Shown here: positions 1 to 9,239 of the stretch, piece after piece
Numbering within the stretch: position 1 is the first letter of the stretch
Layout: each line of letters starts with the position of its first letter
From: Sciurus carolinensis
Taxonomy: Eukaryota > Chordata > Mammalia > Rodentia > Sciuridae
DNA length: 64,000 nt
Assembly: GCF_902686445.1 (NCBI RefSeq)
Contig: NC_062216.1
Span: 7,151,084-7,215,083, forward strand
Direction of reading: 5' to 3'
Notes under the pieces: model-generated
Databases searched by the model: none
What the model was told of the DNA's origin: nothing
The model's input: only the letters and a program-made list of their open reading frames with translations
Position numbers and translations under genes: made by a program

Positions 1-1522
1 TGACTGAGTCTAGGATTCTTTTGGGCATTCTGACAAGTCTCAGTAAGGATCTGGACTTTTCAAGGGCCTGTGCTCACTTATGGGGTCCTGGTCCTCTCTA
101 CTTGCTACAATCTGCAGGCATGTGGCTTGGAAACATTAGAACTCCTGTAGGGTGCTTGAGAGTTGAGCACCTGGCCCACATCATGCCTTTTGAAGGCATG
201 ACATGACTCCAAAACTTTCAAAACTTGAAAGGAGACTCCCTCTGTCTTTGGGACTACTGTCTTTACATGGAGGGCAGGATTTTGGCCAGAGTGCCTTAAT
301 GCAGGCTTGCATGTGTCAGTGAAAACCATTACCTTTCCTTTTCTGGGCCCAGGATGTACATAGAAGACAAGTTCAGGTTTGTGGATGGGAGGCACAGCAG
401 TACATATGGGTCTCACATGACTGATGTTGATAGGGGACTGATTCAAGCAGACAGGGTCTAGGACAGATCACCTCTTTGTTGTTTCAATTGGCATCAGCAT
501 GCTTGGATGCTACAAAAAAAAGGCAGACACATAAAATATTCATTAGTACTTGCTCTACATCTAGGGAAAATGAAAATCTATCAAATATAATATGGAACAT
601 AGAACATGAAAGTTAGCTTTAAGATAATAATAGGTACTCATTTTCAACTTGAGGTAGTGTTCCAGATGTGGTGATAAAATATGTTAGATTATCAAATGAT
701 AAACTTCATGCAAAATTGGAAAATTAAAATCATTCTTAATATTTTATGTGGTTATTAGGTTTTAAAGTATATTTCCTGCAAATTCTATGGAATAAAATTG
801 GCTAATATGATTTTGAGAACACTCTGATAGCTGACAAGTTTTGAAGGCAAGTTGAGTGTATGCACCCACACTAAGAATATCCTCCTCTAGGATTTGGTCT
901 TGTTGAGCAATTTGATTCAACCATGCCTGTCTGGCAGGTAATTGAGAGACGTGCAAAACCTTCTACAAATCATTGGAAATATCAGATCTGAAAAATACAC
1001 AAACATGAATCACATTGTACACAGCAGATTGGAGAAGATGCCTCAAGCAGAAGAGAGATGGAATGAAACAAATAAGAGCTGCGCGGAGGAGGAAAGAACC
1101 AGGACAGCAGGAAGAGACTCATCTGCAAGTGGCTCAAGGCTCTGTCACTTCCTTCCAATATGACTGCTGTCTCTCCTGGGGTCTCTTGGTATATTTCAGG
1201 GGTAGATTCTTCTGCTGCTCCTCTTCCCTGCTGAACAAATGATGTCAATTACATGTATCCAAATGGAGAAGCAGAGTTTAAGGTCCTGGTCCCATTAAGT
1301 GATTGGTGATACACATACTGAAGCCCTGTGACAATTGCTACATCTGTGCCTTCCCTCAGGTCAGACCCTGGCCCTGACTGCAGGCAGGCAGTATTTATCA
1401 TTTCCCAACTAAGTAGTTTTATATGTTTTCCATTCCTTCTGTGCCTGTAGTGTTCCAAGCACATAGATGTACCCTCACACCTCCTCTTTACTGATTGGAC
1501 ATGAGAAAAATGAGCCCCTGGT
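1..1522 (+). repeat. Locally duplicated unit, block A (partial)
   Basis: By-eye alignment shows that this stretch is colinear with 26500-27880 (block B). Shared landmarks in order are: a 'gggcattctg' segment near 25-40, a 'catgccttttgaaggc' segment near 182 (26683 in B), a 'cattagtacttgctct' segment near 538 (27022 in B), an exon-like segment on the minus strand at about 1118-1232 (27598-27707 in B), and a 'gtgacaattgctacatctgtgcctt' region near 1328. Identity is moderate with many indels, so the duplication is not recent. The open frames here are short and not shared between copies, so I see no functional coding gene. The underlying gene family is not recognised. Confidence 0.65.
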
Positions 1523-1930
1523 TGTTGAGGGCCATCTTGGACAAGATGGCACCTGGCAGTGAGCCAAAGTGTACTCACTGACAAAAGGAGGAAGTACCTA
1601 AAAGGCTATTTGCTGTTACTAGTTCCTTGGAGACTTATGACGTGTTAACGCCAGGCTCAAGCATTGGCTATCTAAAATCATGCCGCGTGTGGACAGCTTG
1701 TGATTTATATAGTGCTATGCTGGGGTTCCCCTGCATGCTCTCCTGCATGAGAGAAGGCTTTGCTATGATTGGCTGATCATGGTTTGTAAGCTAGGAGCCT
1801 AGGGGAGGAAGGAAAGAAAAGAAGAAGAAAAGAAGCAGGAGACAAAGAACTTGGGAGGCTACAATAAATCTCGTCAAACTGAAACTTAGTGGTGTCTCCT
1901 TTCTCTGCACTGGTTCCACAGGACGGAACA
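1523..1930 (+). repeat. 5' LTR of ERV-A1
   Basis: It starts TGTTGAGGGC and ends GGACGGAACA, two bases before the primer binding site. It contains a TATA-like 'tttatatag' near 1707 and a polyadenylation signal AATAAA at about 1862, followed by a GT-rich stretch. The end was set by aligning with the 3' LTR (7321-7330, 'tgactgaaca') and by PBS spacing. It matches the 5' LTR of ERV-A2 better than its own 3' LTR at several diagnostic sites (see findings). Confidence 0.88.
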
Positions 1931-1932
1931 AG

Positions 1933-1950
1933 TGGTGGCCCATACAGGAA
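1933..1950 (+). other. Primer binding site of ERV-A1
   Basis: TGGTGGCCCATACAGGAA lies two bases after the LTR end, where a tRNA primer site is expected. It resembles tRNA-Ile-type sites (TGGTGGCCCGTA...) more than the tRNA-Lys sites usual in betaretroviruses. The tRNA assignment is inference; the position is directly visible. ERV-A2 has the same 18 bases at 57620-57637. Confidence 0.6.
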
Positions 1951-1986
1951 ACTTTCTTTCTCCTTCTGCATCCTCCCAGGTCCCAG

Positions 1987-1988
1987 CT
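1987..1988 (+). other. Lost major splice donor of ERV-A1
   Basis: The leader of ERV-A2 has a textbook donor, CAG|GTAAGT, with its GT at 57673-57674. The same position in ERV-A1 reads CAGCTAAGT, so the invariant GT has become CT. If this donor served the spliced env RNA, ERV-A1 has lost it. Confidence 0.55.
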
Positions 1989-2059
1989 AAGTAACTTAAG
2001 GTAAGCTACAGGAAAACTGTCGGACAACCTCCCAGGAATCTCTGGCCAGAGTGTATAAG

Positions 2060-2142
2060 GGGGAGGTCACATAACTCCAGAAAGGGGTCACATAACTCCA
2101 GATTGGGGTCACAAGTGTCATAACTCCAGAATGGGGTCACAA
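2060..2142 (+). repeat. Short tandem repeat in the ERV-A1 leader, including the gag start
   Basis: Units of the type 'ggggtcacataactccaga' recur three to four times. The last unit carries 'aatggggtcac', which supplies the ATG of the matrix frame. ERV-A2 has fewer units and reads TTG at the matching codon. The repeat therefore differs between the two sister copies and changes the apparent start. Confidence 0.7.
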
Positions 2143-2457
2143 GTGTCAAAAACTAAAATGATAAGAATCATACAAGATGTGCTTAAGGCTAATGGGACTG
2201 CCGTAAAACAATCTACTGTAACAGCATACATATCCGCACTGGCCAAGTTTAGTCCTTGGTTTTTGGAAGAGGGAATCCTAAATATTCCACAATGGGAACA
2301 TCATAAAGAGGACCTTATCATAGCAGAATATTTCCTGTCTAAACCCAACTGTTTTGCCAGTCTTGGTAAGACAATATTATATTCCTGGAAAAGGACTTGG
2401 CAAAAATTTATAAGGTGTTACCTGCCCCATTCAAGCCAAAGGACAAACAGGGACTAA
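2131..2457 (+). pseudogene. gag matrix (MA) fragment of ERV-A1
   Basis: An open frame of 108 codons begins MGSQVSK, a G2/S6-type myristoylation context, and continues with the compact all-helical matrix pattern of class II gag. This includes a PWFLEEG segment around residues 47-53, where betaretroviral matrix proteins have a conserved PWF-x-EEG motif. Known role of the family: the myristoylated matrix targets Gag to the membrane. The frame stops at TAA and the rest of gag (capsid, nucleocapsid) is absent, so this is a matrix-only remnant. The counterpart in ERV-A2 (57772-58098) has the same length and stop but lacks the ATG. There is no evidence that either is expressed. Confidence 0.75.
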
Positions 2458-2459
2458 GG

Positions 2460-5085
2460 GACTGGGTTTTTTTGAGGGACCACTGAAACATTAAAGATAA
2501 CATGGAAATCCAATAATCCTATCTGGGTCCTCCAGTGGCCCCTTTCTAATGAAAAAATAGAGGTGGCCCAGGAAAAAGTTAGTCAACAATTAAAGGAAAA
2601 CCGAATCATTGCTCCCACTTCCCCTTGGAATACACCCATTATTGTCATAAAAAAGATGTCTGGAAAATGGCGACTCTTACAAAATCTGAGAGTCATTAAT
2701 TCCAGTATGCAGATTATGGGCCCTGTGCAACTGGGTCTCCCCTCATTAGCCACTATTCCAAAACATTATCATATCATCTCTATAGACATAAAAGGTTGTT
2801 TATTTTCCTTTCCTGTTCATCTCGAGGATAGTCCTCGATTTGCATTTTCCGTTCCTTCTTTGAATAATGAAGGGCCTAATACTAGATACCAATGGGTGGT
2901 CCTTCCTCAGGGAATGGCAAATAGTCCCACTATGTGTCAAATATAGGTTGGCCAGGCTATATCACAAATTAGAGAGAATTTTAAAGAACTTTTTTGTCTC
3001 CATTATATGGATGATATTCTTTTGGCTCGTAGGAAACAGGAGACTTTATTAAGGGTATTTGACAATATTATTGAAAACCTAGAAAAATGGGGATTACATG
3101 TGGCCCCAGAAAAGATGCAAACCCACAGCCCTATTACCTATTACCTATTTATTACCTGTTACCTGTTACTGATTCTAGGACATCAAATATTAGATACCTG
3201 TGTTAGGCCATAAAATATTCAATTAGCCATGGAAAAGCTTAAGACTCCAAATGATTTCCAAAACTTATTAGGTGATATAAATTGAATAAGGCCAAATTTG
3301 GGAATCACCACTGGTCAATTTAAGCCTTTGTTTGATATTCTCCAAGGAGATTCAGACCCTGCATTCCCCAGAAATTTAACTCCTGAAGGTAGAAAAGCCT
3401 TAAAGTTAGTAGAACAAGATTTAGAAAATGCTCATAGTGATAGAGTTGATCTATCCTTGCCTTTTAGTCTCATAGTATTAGGTTCTGAATGTACTCCTAC
3501 AGGTCTATTGTGGCAAACTGGACTCCTGATATGGATACATTTGCCAGTGTCCCCCAAAAATGTTGTATCCCCATATCCTGTGATGGTGGCAAATCTAGTT
3601 GCATTAGGACTTAAGACGGCCCTTCGAGTTTTTGGAGTTCATCCTCAGACAGTTATTGTCCCATATAGGACAAAAAAATTAAAATGTTAGTTAACAAAAA
3701 TGAAGATTGGGCAAAATGTCTATTGTTCCACCATGGCCACATTTAATAATCACTTGCCAAGTTCACCTATTGTCAGCTTCTTCAAAAGACATCCTGTTAT
3801 TTTCCCTCAGGTTGTTAAGGCTCAACCTATCCCAGCAGCAAAAGCAATCTTTACAGATGGCTCCTCCTTCAGTACAGCTATAATAATTTCTGATAAAGTA
3901 CAGACTATTATTACTTCTCGTAAGTCTGCTCAAAAAATTGAACTAGAAGCAATAATAACTGCCTTACAAACATTTTCTGAGGAACCTTTAAATGTTTGTA
4001 CTGACAATCTCTATATTGACCAGCTTGTGTCATGTCTTGAGACAGCTGGAACAACTAGTCCTCTATCTACCTTACAACAAAGCTTTTATCAAGTACAAAC
4101 TCTTCTGTGGCCTCATGAAGAATCTTTATATATAGGCCTTATCAGAGCATATTCAGATTTGCCTAGGTCTTTAGCTCAAGGAAATTTTACTGCAGACTCA
4201 GCTACTCAACATCCTCATATATTTAATATTGTAAAAGAAGCAATTAATTTCCATAAAGATTTTCATGTCACTGCTACTACTCTCAAAATAAAATATAGCA
4301 TTACAAAAGCACAAGCCAGAAATATAGTAAAACCTTGACCTGCTTCTATGCCTCATTTATCTGTTCCTCATTTTGGAGTCAATCCTAGAGGACTCCTTCC
4401 AAATCATCTATGGCAGATGGATGTCGCCCATATCCCTGAATTTGGTACTTTAAGATTTGTACATGTAATTGTAGATACCTATTCAGGATATATATTTGCT
4501 ACCGCACATACAGGGAAAAAGACAAAAGATGTAATCAGTCATTACCTTCAAGCCTTTGCTACTATGGGAAGGCCAAAACATTTAAAACAGATAATGGGCC
4601 TGCGTATACTTCTTCATTTCAACAGTTTTGCTTAAGGTTTAATATCTATCATTCTACAAGTTTGCCCTACAATCCACAAGGACAAGTTATCCTGGAAAGG
4701 GCTAATCAAACATTAAAAGTCTGATTAACTAAACAAAAATGGGGAATAGGGGCATTAGCCCCTCCCAAGAACAGACTTAACCTTGCTTTATTCACCCTCA
4801 ATTTTTTAAATTGAGGCCCATTACCTGTTTTAAATGATTTTGGCCTTCCCATAGTAGCAAAGGCTTGAAGGTAATTTTGTAAAATTGGATGCTATGGGCT
4901 GTACTGCGACTGATAGACAATTTAGTGGAAAGTATGGTGGCCATCTACAAGCAATGTGGAAAGACATCATGACTGGGTCCTGGAAAGGACCTGACACAGT
5001 ATTAATTTGGGGGCAAGGATCTGTTTGTGTTTTTCCTTAGGACCAATAACAAGCTATCTGGGTCCTGGAGCACTTGGTACGAACT
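2460..5085 (+). pseudogene. pol of ERV-A1: RT, RNase H and integrase remnants
   Basis: Reverse transcriptase spans about 2470-3690, with the catalytic YMDD intact at 3004-3015. RNase H spans about 3840-4200, with TDGSS and CTDN motifs. Integrase runs from about 4210, with the HHCC-type region, WQMD near 4413, and a C-terminal VCVF segment near 5022. Disruptions include a TAG at about 2944, a frameshift at a TTACCTA-type repeat near 3135-3165 (shared with ERV-A2), a TAA after 3210, a TGA near 3284, a TGA at 4336, a 2-base loss near 4578 that destroys the second catalytic Asp region of integrase, a TGA near 4722 (shared with ERV-A2), and the inverted insertion at 4811-4880. The gene is dead in several independent ways. 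Confidence 0.85.
4811..4880 (+). repeat. Inverted templated insertion inside ERV-A1 pol
   Basis: About 70 bases here have no counterpart in ERV-A2, where the text runs straight through at about 60438. Positions 4815-4875 are the reverse complement of 4541-4600, the integrase segment a few hundred bases upstream. The inverted copy contains 'aaatgattttgg', which corresponds to the undamaged sequence still present in ERV-A2, whereas the direct segment in ERV-A1 has lost two bases at that spot. See findings. Confidence 0.88.
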
Positions 5086-6765
5086 ATGAAAATGGCACCG
5101 AAACACAAAATGATGGTGATGGTGGCAAGCCTGCTGTTGTTAGCTCTTCCTAAAACTTTTGGGAATATATTCTGGGGACTGCTCCCTCAATTATTTCCTA
5201 GTACAGAACTTCTAGGTATCCCTTACCTACCAGCTGATTCCACTGTAAAGCCACTTAATACTAGTCTAAACTTCAAGTTAAGGGGTAGTCTTTGCTTCCT
5301 CTGGTTAGCCACATCAGAAACTGCCAATGGTGCCTTGCCCTGTGTGCAGCTTGCTCCCAATTGGAATCTTTCTTATGGGTATTGGCATGGATAGGACCAT
5401 TATGCTTTTGCTTTAAATATATCCAATGCCATTGGTATTGTAAATTATACACAACAGCCTACATGGGGTCCCACTTGTACACTAAATTCTTATGGTTATG
5501 TTGGACCTATTAAATGGAATAGGTGTCAAAGGGATGTTATGGCTTATAAGGTGACTCCTTACTTTTCCTTTGGGCCATTTGCCATAGATTGGGAAACTGT
5601 TAAAGAAACATTGAGGAAAAGCAAATGCACCATATATGTATGCCACTCTAGATACTAATTTTTCTACCAATGACTATTCTCCTCTTTCCATGTGGTCTCT
5701 TTGTGGTGCGTTTGCTTGTATGGACATTAGTCCACTTAGTATGATACAGGGAGGCAATCTCTCTCTCATTCAACAAATGTGGAGTCAAAAACAAGCCAAT
5801 GTAGATGGAAGAAGTACATCTGTTTATAATTATACAGGGTGCATGGCCAACTTCACTTCCTTTAATCAATCTTCCCCCCTACTCCTCTGTATGTCATGTC
5901 TCTGTTTGTGCTCATTCTATCTAACAGTTCTAAGTTTAATATAAACATTACTAATAACAATGATAATGATACTGAGGTCCTTAACTGCACTAACCAAGAG
6001 TGTTATGTATCTAGTGGCTGACATGCTTCATTATTTCCTCTGGCTGTGATTGCCAGGATTCCTAAATTTATTCCAGTCCCAGTGACCTTAAATCACAGTG
6101 AGTGGAATTTCCTACCCGTGAAAGCAAAAAGAGATTTTGGTATCTCAGCAATTATAGCCATTGCTGTTGCTGGGGCGGCTGCTGTGGCTGCTGCCACTGC
6201 TGCTGAACTTGCCCTAGGAACTGCAATTCCTACTGCTCACGCTCTCAAGAATCTGTCACGAGTCACTGCCAAAACATTGACTGCCCAGGAAAACATCAAA
6301 ACACATCTCACCACGGGAATCCTCATTCTAAACCAAAGAGTGAACTTACTACAAGAACAAGTGGACATGTTGACTGTTACCACACAGATGGGCTGTCTAG
6401 TACATGCCCAAGCATTATTTGTTACCCCTATACCCTATTCTAATATTACTGCTGCTGCAAATCTGTCCAAATAGCTTGGAAGCATGCTTAAAGGGACCTG
6501 GACTAAATAGTTTACTAATTTGACTACCCTATTAAGAAATTCTATATTTGTGATAAACTACAGTCAACATTACAATTTGGTAAACAATGGATGGGAAGTT
6601 TTGCTATGATGGGATTGTTGTTCTTCCTTTTATTATTCCTGCTCAGATATGTTTCCTTTAAGGAGTTACCAAAGACAGCAAGCCTTAGTGGTATGGCAAG
6701 CCCTTATGGCCCAGGATCAGGGCTCTGATCTACAGATTTGGTTGTCCCAATTACAGGGCTGGTAG
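5086..6765 (+). pseudogene. env of ERV-A1 (surface and transmembrane subunits, broken)
   Basis: The first ATG in frame is at 5086, overlapping the integrase end as in betaretroviruses. A hydrophobic signal peptide follows (MVMVASLLLLALPKTFG). The surface part stops at a TAG at 5392-5394 that ERV-A2 shares. An extra A near 5620 shifts the frame relative to ERV-A2. The transmembrane part is open at 6046-6474: a furin-type KAKR site near residue 29 is followed by an Ala-rich hydrophobic fusion-peptide segment, a heptad-repeat helix and a Cys-containing loop. It ends at a TAG at 6472-6474, also shared. A membrane-anchor remnant lies near 6600-6670. Env normally mediates entry; this copy cannot make a full protein. 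Confidence 0.83.
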
Positions 6766-6895
6766 TCAAAGATGGGTAAACATAGGGTGGACTTTATACC
6801 AACCTAAGACTGGGTTCAAAGCACCACAGCTCTTTGACTCCCAGTGACGGGTAAAGATAAAGTGTGACTCTGGCATCTACAACAGGCACAGTCAC
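6762..6895 (+). promoter_or_regulatory. CTE-like RNA export element of ERV-A1
   Basis: Between the env end and the polypurine tract there are two half-elements. The first has 'gatgggtaaac' and then 'accaacctaagactggg'. The second has 'agtgacgggtaaag' and a decayed 'tctacaacaggcac'. The pairing of a GACGGGTAA-like loop with ACCTAAGACAGG, repeated twice, is the signature of the constitutive transport element of type D retroviruses, which binds NXF1/TAP to export unspliced RNA. The right-hand half is degenerate. Function is inferred from sequence only. Confidence 0.7.
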
Positions 6896-6912
6896 TGTCC
6901 TTTTCTTTAAAT

Positions 6913-6926
6913 AAAAAAGGGGGAGC
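6913..6926 (+). other. Polypurine tract of ERV-A1
   Basis: AAAAAAGGGGGAGC directly precedes the 3' LTR (TGTTAAGG). This is the expected plus-strand primer for reverse transcription and fixes the LTR start at 6927. Confidence 0.8.
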
Positions 6927-7330
6927 TGTTAAGGGTCATCTTCGACAAGATGGCACCTTGCAGTAGTCAAAGGGCACTGGCTGCCAAAATGAGGAAGTAT
7001 CTAAAAGGCTGTTTGCTGTTACTAGTTACTTGGAGACTTATGACGTGTTAACGCCAGGATGAAGCATTGGCTATCTAAAATCATGCCGTTCATGGACAGC
7101 TCGTGATTTATATAGTGTTATGCTGGCATTCTCCTGCATGCTGTCCTGTGTGAGAGAAAGTTTTGCTATGATTGGTTGATCATGGTATATAAGCTAGGAG
7201 CCTAGGGGAGGAAGGAAAGAAAAGCAGAAAAGAAGCAGGAGACAAAGAACCTGGGAGGCTACAATAAATCTCGTCAAACTGAAACTTAGTGGTGTCTCCT
7301 TTATCTGCGCAGGATCCCCTTGACTGAACA
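6927..7330 (+). repeat. 3' LTR of ERV-A1
   Basis: It starts TGTTAAGGGTC and ends GACTGAACA. It has the TATA-like 'tttatatag' and AATAAA in the same places as the 5' LTR. It shares with the 3' LTR of ERV-A2, and not with its own 5' LTR, the states 'caccttgcag', 'ttctcctgcatg', 'tcctgtgtgag' and 'ctttatctg'. Confidence 0.88.
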
Positions 7331-7703
7331 CTGGGTGTGGTTTCCTGATATAAAGCTTTTTTCTATTCCTTTCCAGTTTTTCTGTAACTGCCTGGAAATG
7401 TCTGTGCAGTGGTGTAGAGAAGGAGAGACACAACTTCCTTGGATTGCAGTCGAGGGGGGATGACTTCTGTTCTCATGCTCAACTCTGTATCTGGTCATTT
7501 TGCCTCTCAGTCTGGTTAAAGCCTCCTGTGTTCTGGATATTCTCAGGTTTCCCTTGTTCCTGGTCCTCTTTCTCCTGCTGTGGGCCCCATCCCAGCACTT
7601 CACAGGTCATCTTCATTTCCTCTGAGTGTTTCCAAAGGTCCCACATTCCTTGCATTTCACGTGTGGGTTGAAAATGAAAATGTTAGTGCATGAGCAGAAC
7701 CAC
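7331..7703 (+). repeat. Duplicated 3' flank of ERV-A1
   Basis: From 'ctgggtgtggtttcctgat' to 'gagcagaaccaca' this flank is nearly identical to 62908-63303. A gap of about two dozen bases in the CCCA-rich segment near 7589 is the main difference. Past 7703 the two loci diverge abruptly. The flank is not part of the provirus, so it shows that the two ERV-A loci were copied together with adjoining DNA. Confidence 0.85.
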
Positions 7704-9239
7704 ATACAACATTAATTGTTTCTTGTATCCTTGATACTTGCCATTCTGCCTGGAGGGATCGATTCTCAGCATGGTGTTAACTTGCATTTCTCTGATGGAT
7801 GCCCTTTCATTCTGTTAACCCTTTCCTTTGCTGAACAGAAGTGTTTTCGTTGGACCTAATCTCATTTGTCTGCTTTTGGGTCTTCTCTCTCTTTTTTCTT
7901 GTTCTGTAGTTGTATTCAAATCATTTGTTTCTTTATTGATTTGTTATCAGGAGGATCCATCTATTAAATGATGGTTTTGAATAGTCTAAGATAAAATTTG
8001 TCAAAATGTTGCTGTCAAAAAACCAGCTCTTGGTTTTGGTGTTTTTTTTCTATTTTTCTCTTTTCTGTTTTGTTTGCTTCTGTTCCAATTTTATAATTTC
8101 CTCCTTTTTGCTAACTTAATTTGTTTTTATTCTAGTTTCTGAAGGTGCAACTTTAGGGTGTTTAGATGCGGGCTGCCTCCTTTGGTAGCGGAGGCTCCAT
8201 CACTGTGAATTTCTCCTGGTGATGTTCTGCTGTGTCCCGTATGTCTTGGTGGTTGGGTTTTAGCTTAGGTTGTCCTGAGATGGGTTATGATTCCCCCTTC
8301 GAGTTCTTCTTTGACCCACTGATTGTTCAAGAGTGTTTAATTTCTATGTCCTGGTAAATTTTCCTGTTTGACTTGAATAAGTAACTTCTAATTTCATTCC
8401 ATTTTGGAGAAATTCAGTTTTCTTAAGCATTTCAAGCCTTTTTTAGTAACCTAGCATGTGACCTACTCTGGAGAATGTTCTGTGCACCCTTGGGAAGGAC
8501 GCCTCTTCCCTCCTGGGGTGGAAGGTGTTCTGCGAGTCTGTGGGTGTTCTGCAGAGCTGCTCAGAATGTGCTTCCCTTATTCCTCTACTGTCTGGACCAC
8601 AGAGCCATTTTTGAGAGTCCAGTATGGAATGTTCCTGCAGTTCCAACCTTGCTGCCTGTTACTTTCTTCAGATCCATAGATATTTACTTCACATCTTGAG
8701 GTACTAAGACACCGAATGCATACATGTGAATTATTGCTATGTCCTCCTATTGATTGACCCCCTTGTTACTATTGAGTGATCTTTGTCAGTCTGACTGTCT
8801 TTTGTGTGATATGAGCACAACTGCTTCCTTTTTTGGTTTCTGTTTGAATGAACTAACTTTTCCAATCCCTTCACTTACAGCTTCCATGTGCCCTTCATCC
8901 TAAAATGAGTATCTTTTAGACAGCCTGTAGTTGAATCTTTATAAAAAATCCATTCAGCCACTCTGCTTATTCTAATTGGCGAGTTTAATCCATCTATATT
9001 TAAAGTAATTATTCACAATTTGTTTTCTGTTTTGCAGTTCTTTTGTTTCTCTCTTCCTCTCTTGTCTGCCTTTGAAATTTAATGTTTTTAGGATATTTGT
9101 TTGTGATTATTTTCTCTTTGACTTTTTTGTAGATCTTTTTCTCTGTGGTTACCATGAAGTTTGCATAAAACCTTTTATAGTCAGAACAGTCTACTAGAAA
9201 TTGATAACGACTTAAATTTGCATGCAATTTTTTTTATGT
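7704..9239 (-). mobile_element. Old L1 fragment, minus strand (left part)
   Basis: Read on the minus strand, the text matches degraded L1 ORF2 and 3' sequences of the L1M type. An example on the plus strand is the 'aaaaaccagctcttggttttg' segment at 8020, followed by segments typical of the reversed ORF2 5' half (8250-8400 and 8930-9000). No open frame survives. The element resumes at 13437 on the other side of a younger L1, so it was split by that insertion. Subfamily is not assigned. Confidence 0.65.

Larger units (their letters stand above)
1523..7330 (+). mobile_element. ERV-A1: defective class II (betaretrovirus-like) provirus
   Basis: The order is 5' LTR, primer binding site, gag matrix fragment, reverse transcriptase, RNase H, integrase, env, CTE-like element, polypurine tract, 3' LTR. 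Most of gag and all of the protease/dUTPase region are missing: the matrix frame runs directly into the start of pol, and the sister copy ERV-A2 shares the same gap. Class II assignment rests on the matrix type, the YMDD reverse transcriptase, the integrase C-terminal domain overlapping the env start, and a CTE downstream of env. Every gene carries stops or frameshifts, so the element cannot make particles by itself. Left flank 'cctggt' and right flank 'ctgggt' could be a decayed 6-bp target duplication (4 of 6 match), but this is weak. Confidence 0.9.

Noticed and set aside
1517..7336. 6-bp target duplication of ERV-A1 (cctggt/ctgggt)
   Set aside because: Only four of six positions match, and the locus has been duplicated and possibly recombined, so it is not reported as a site.
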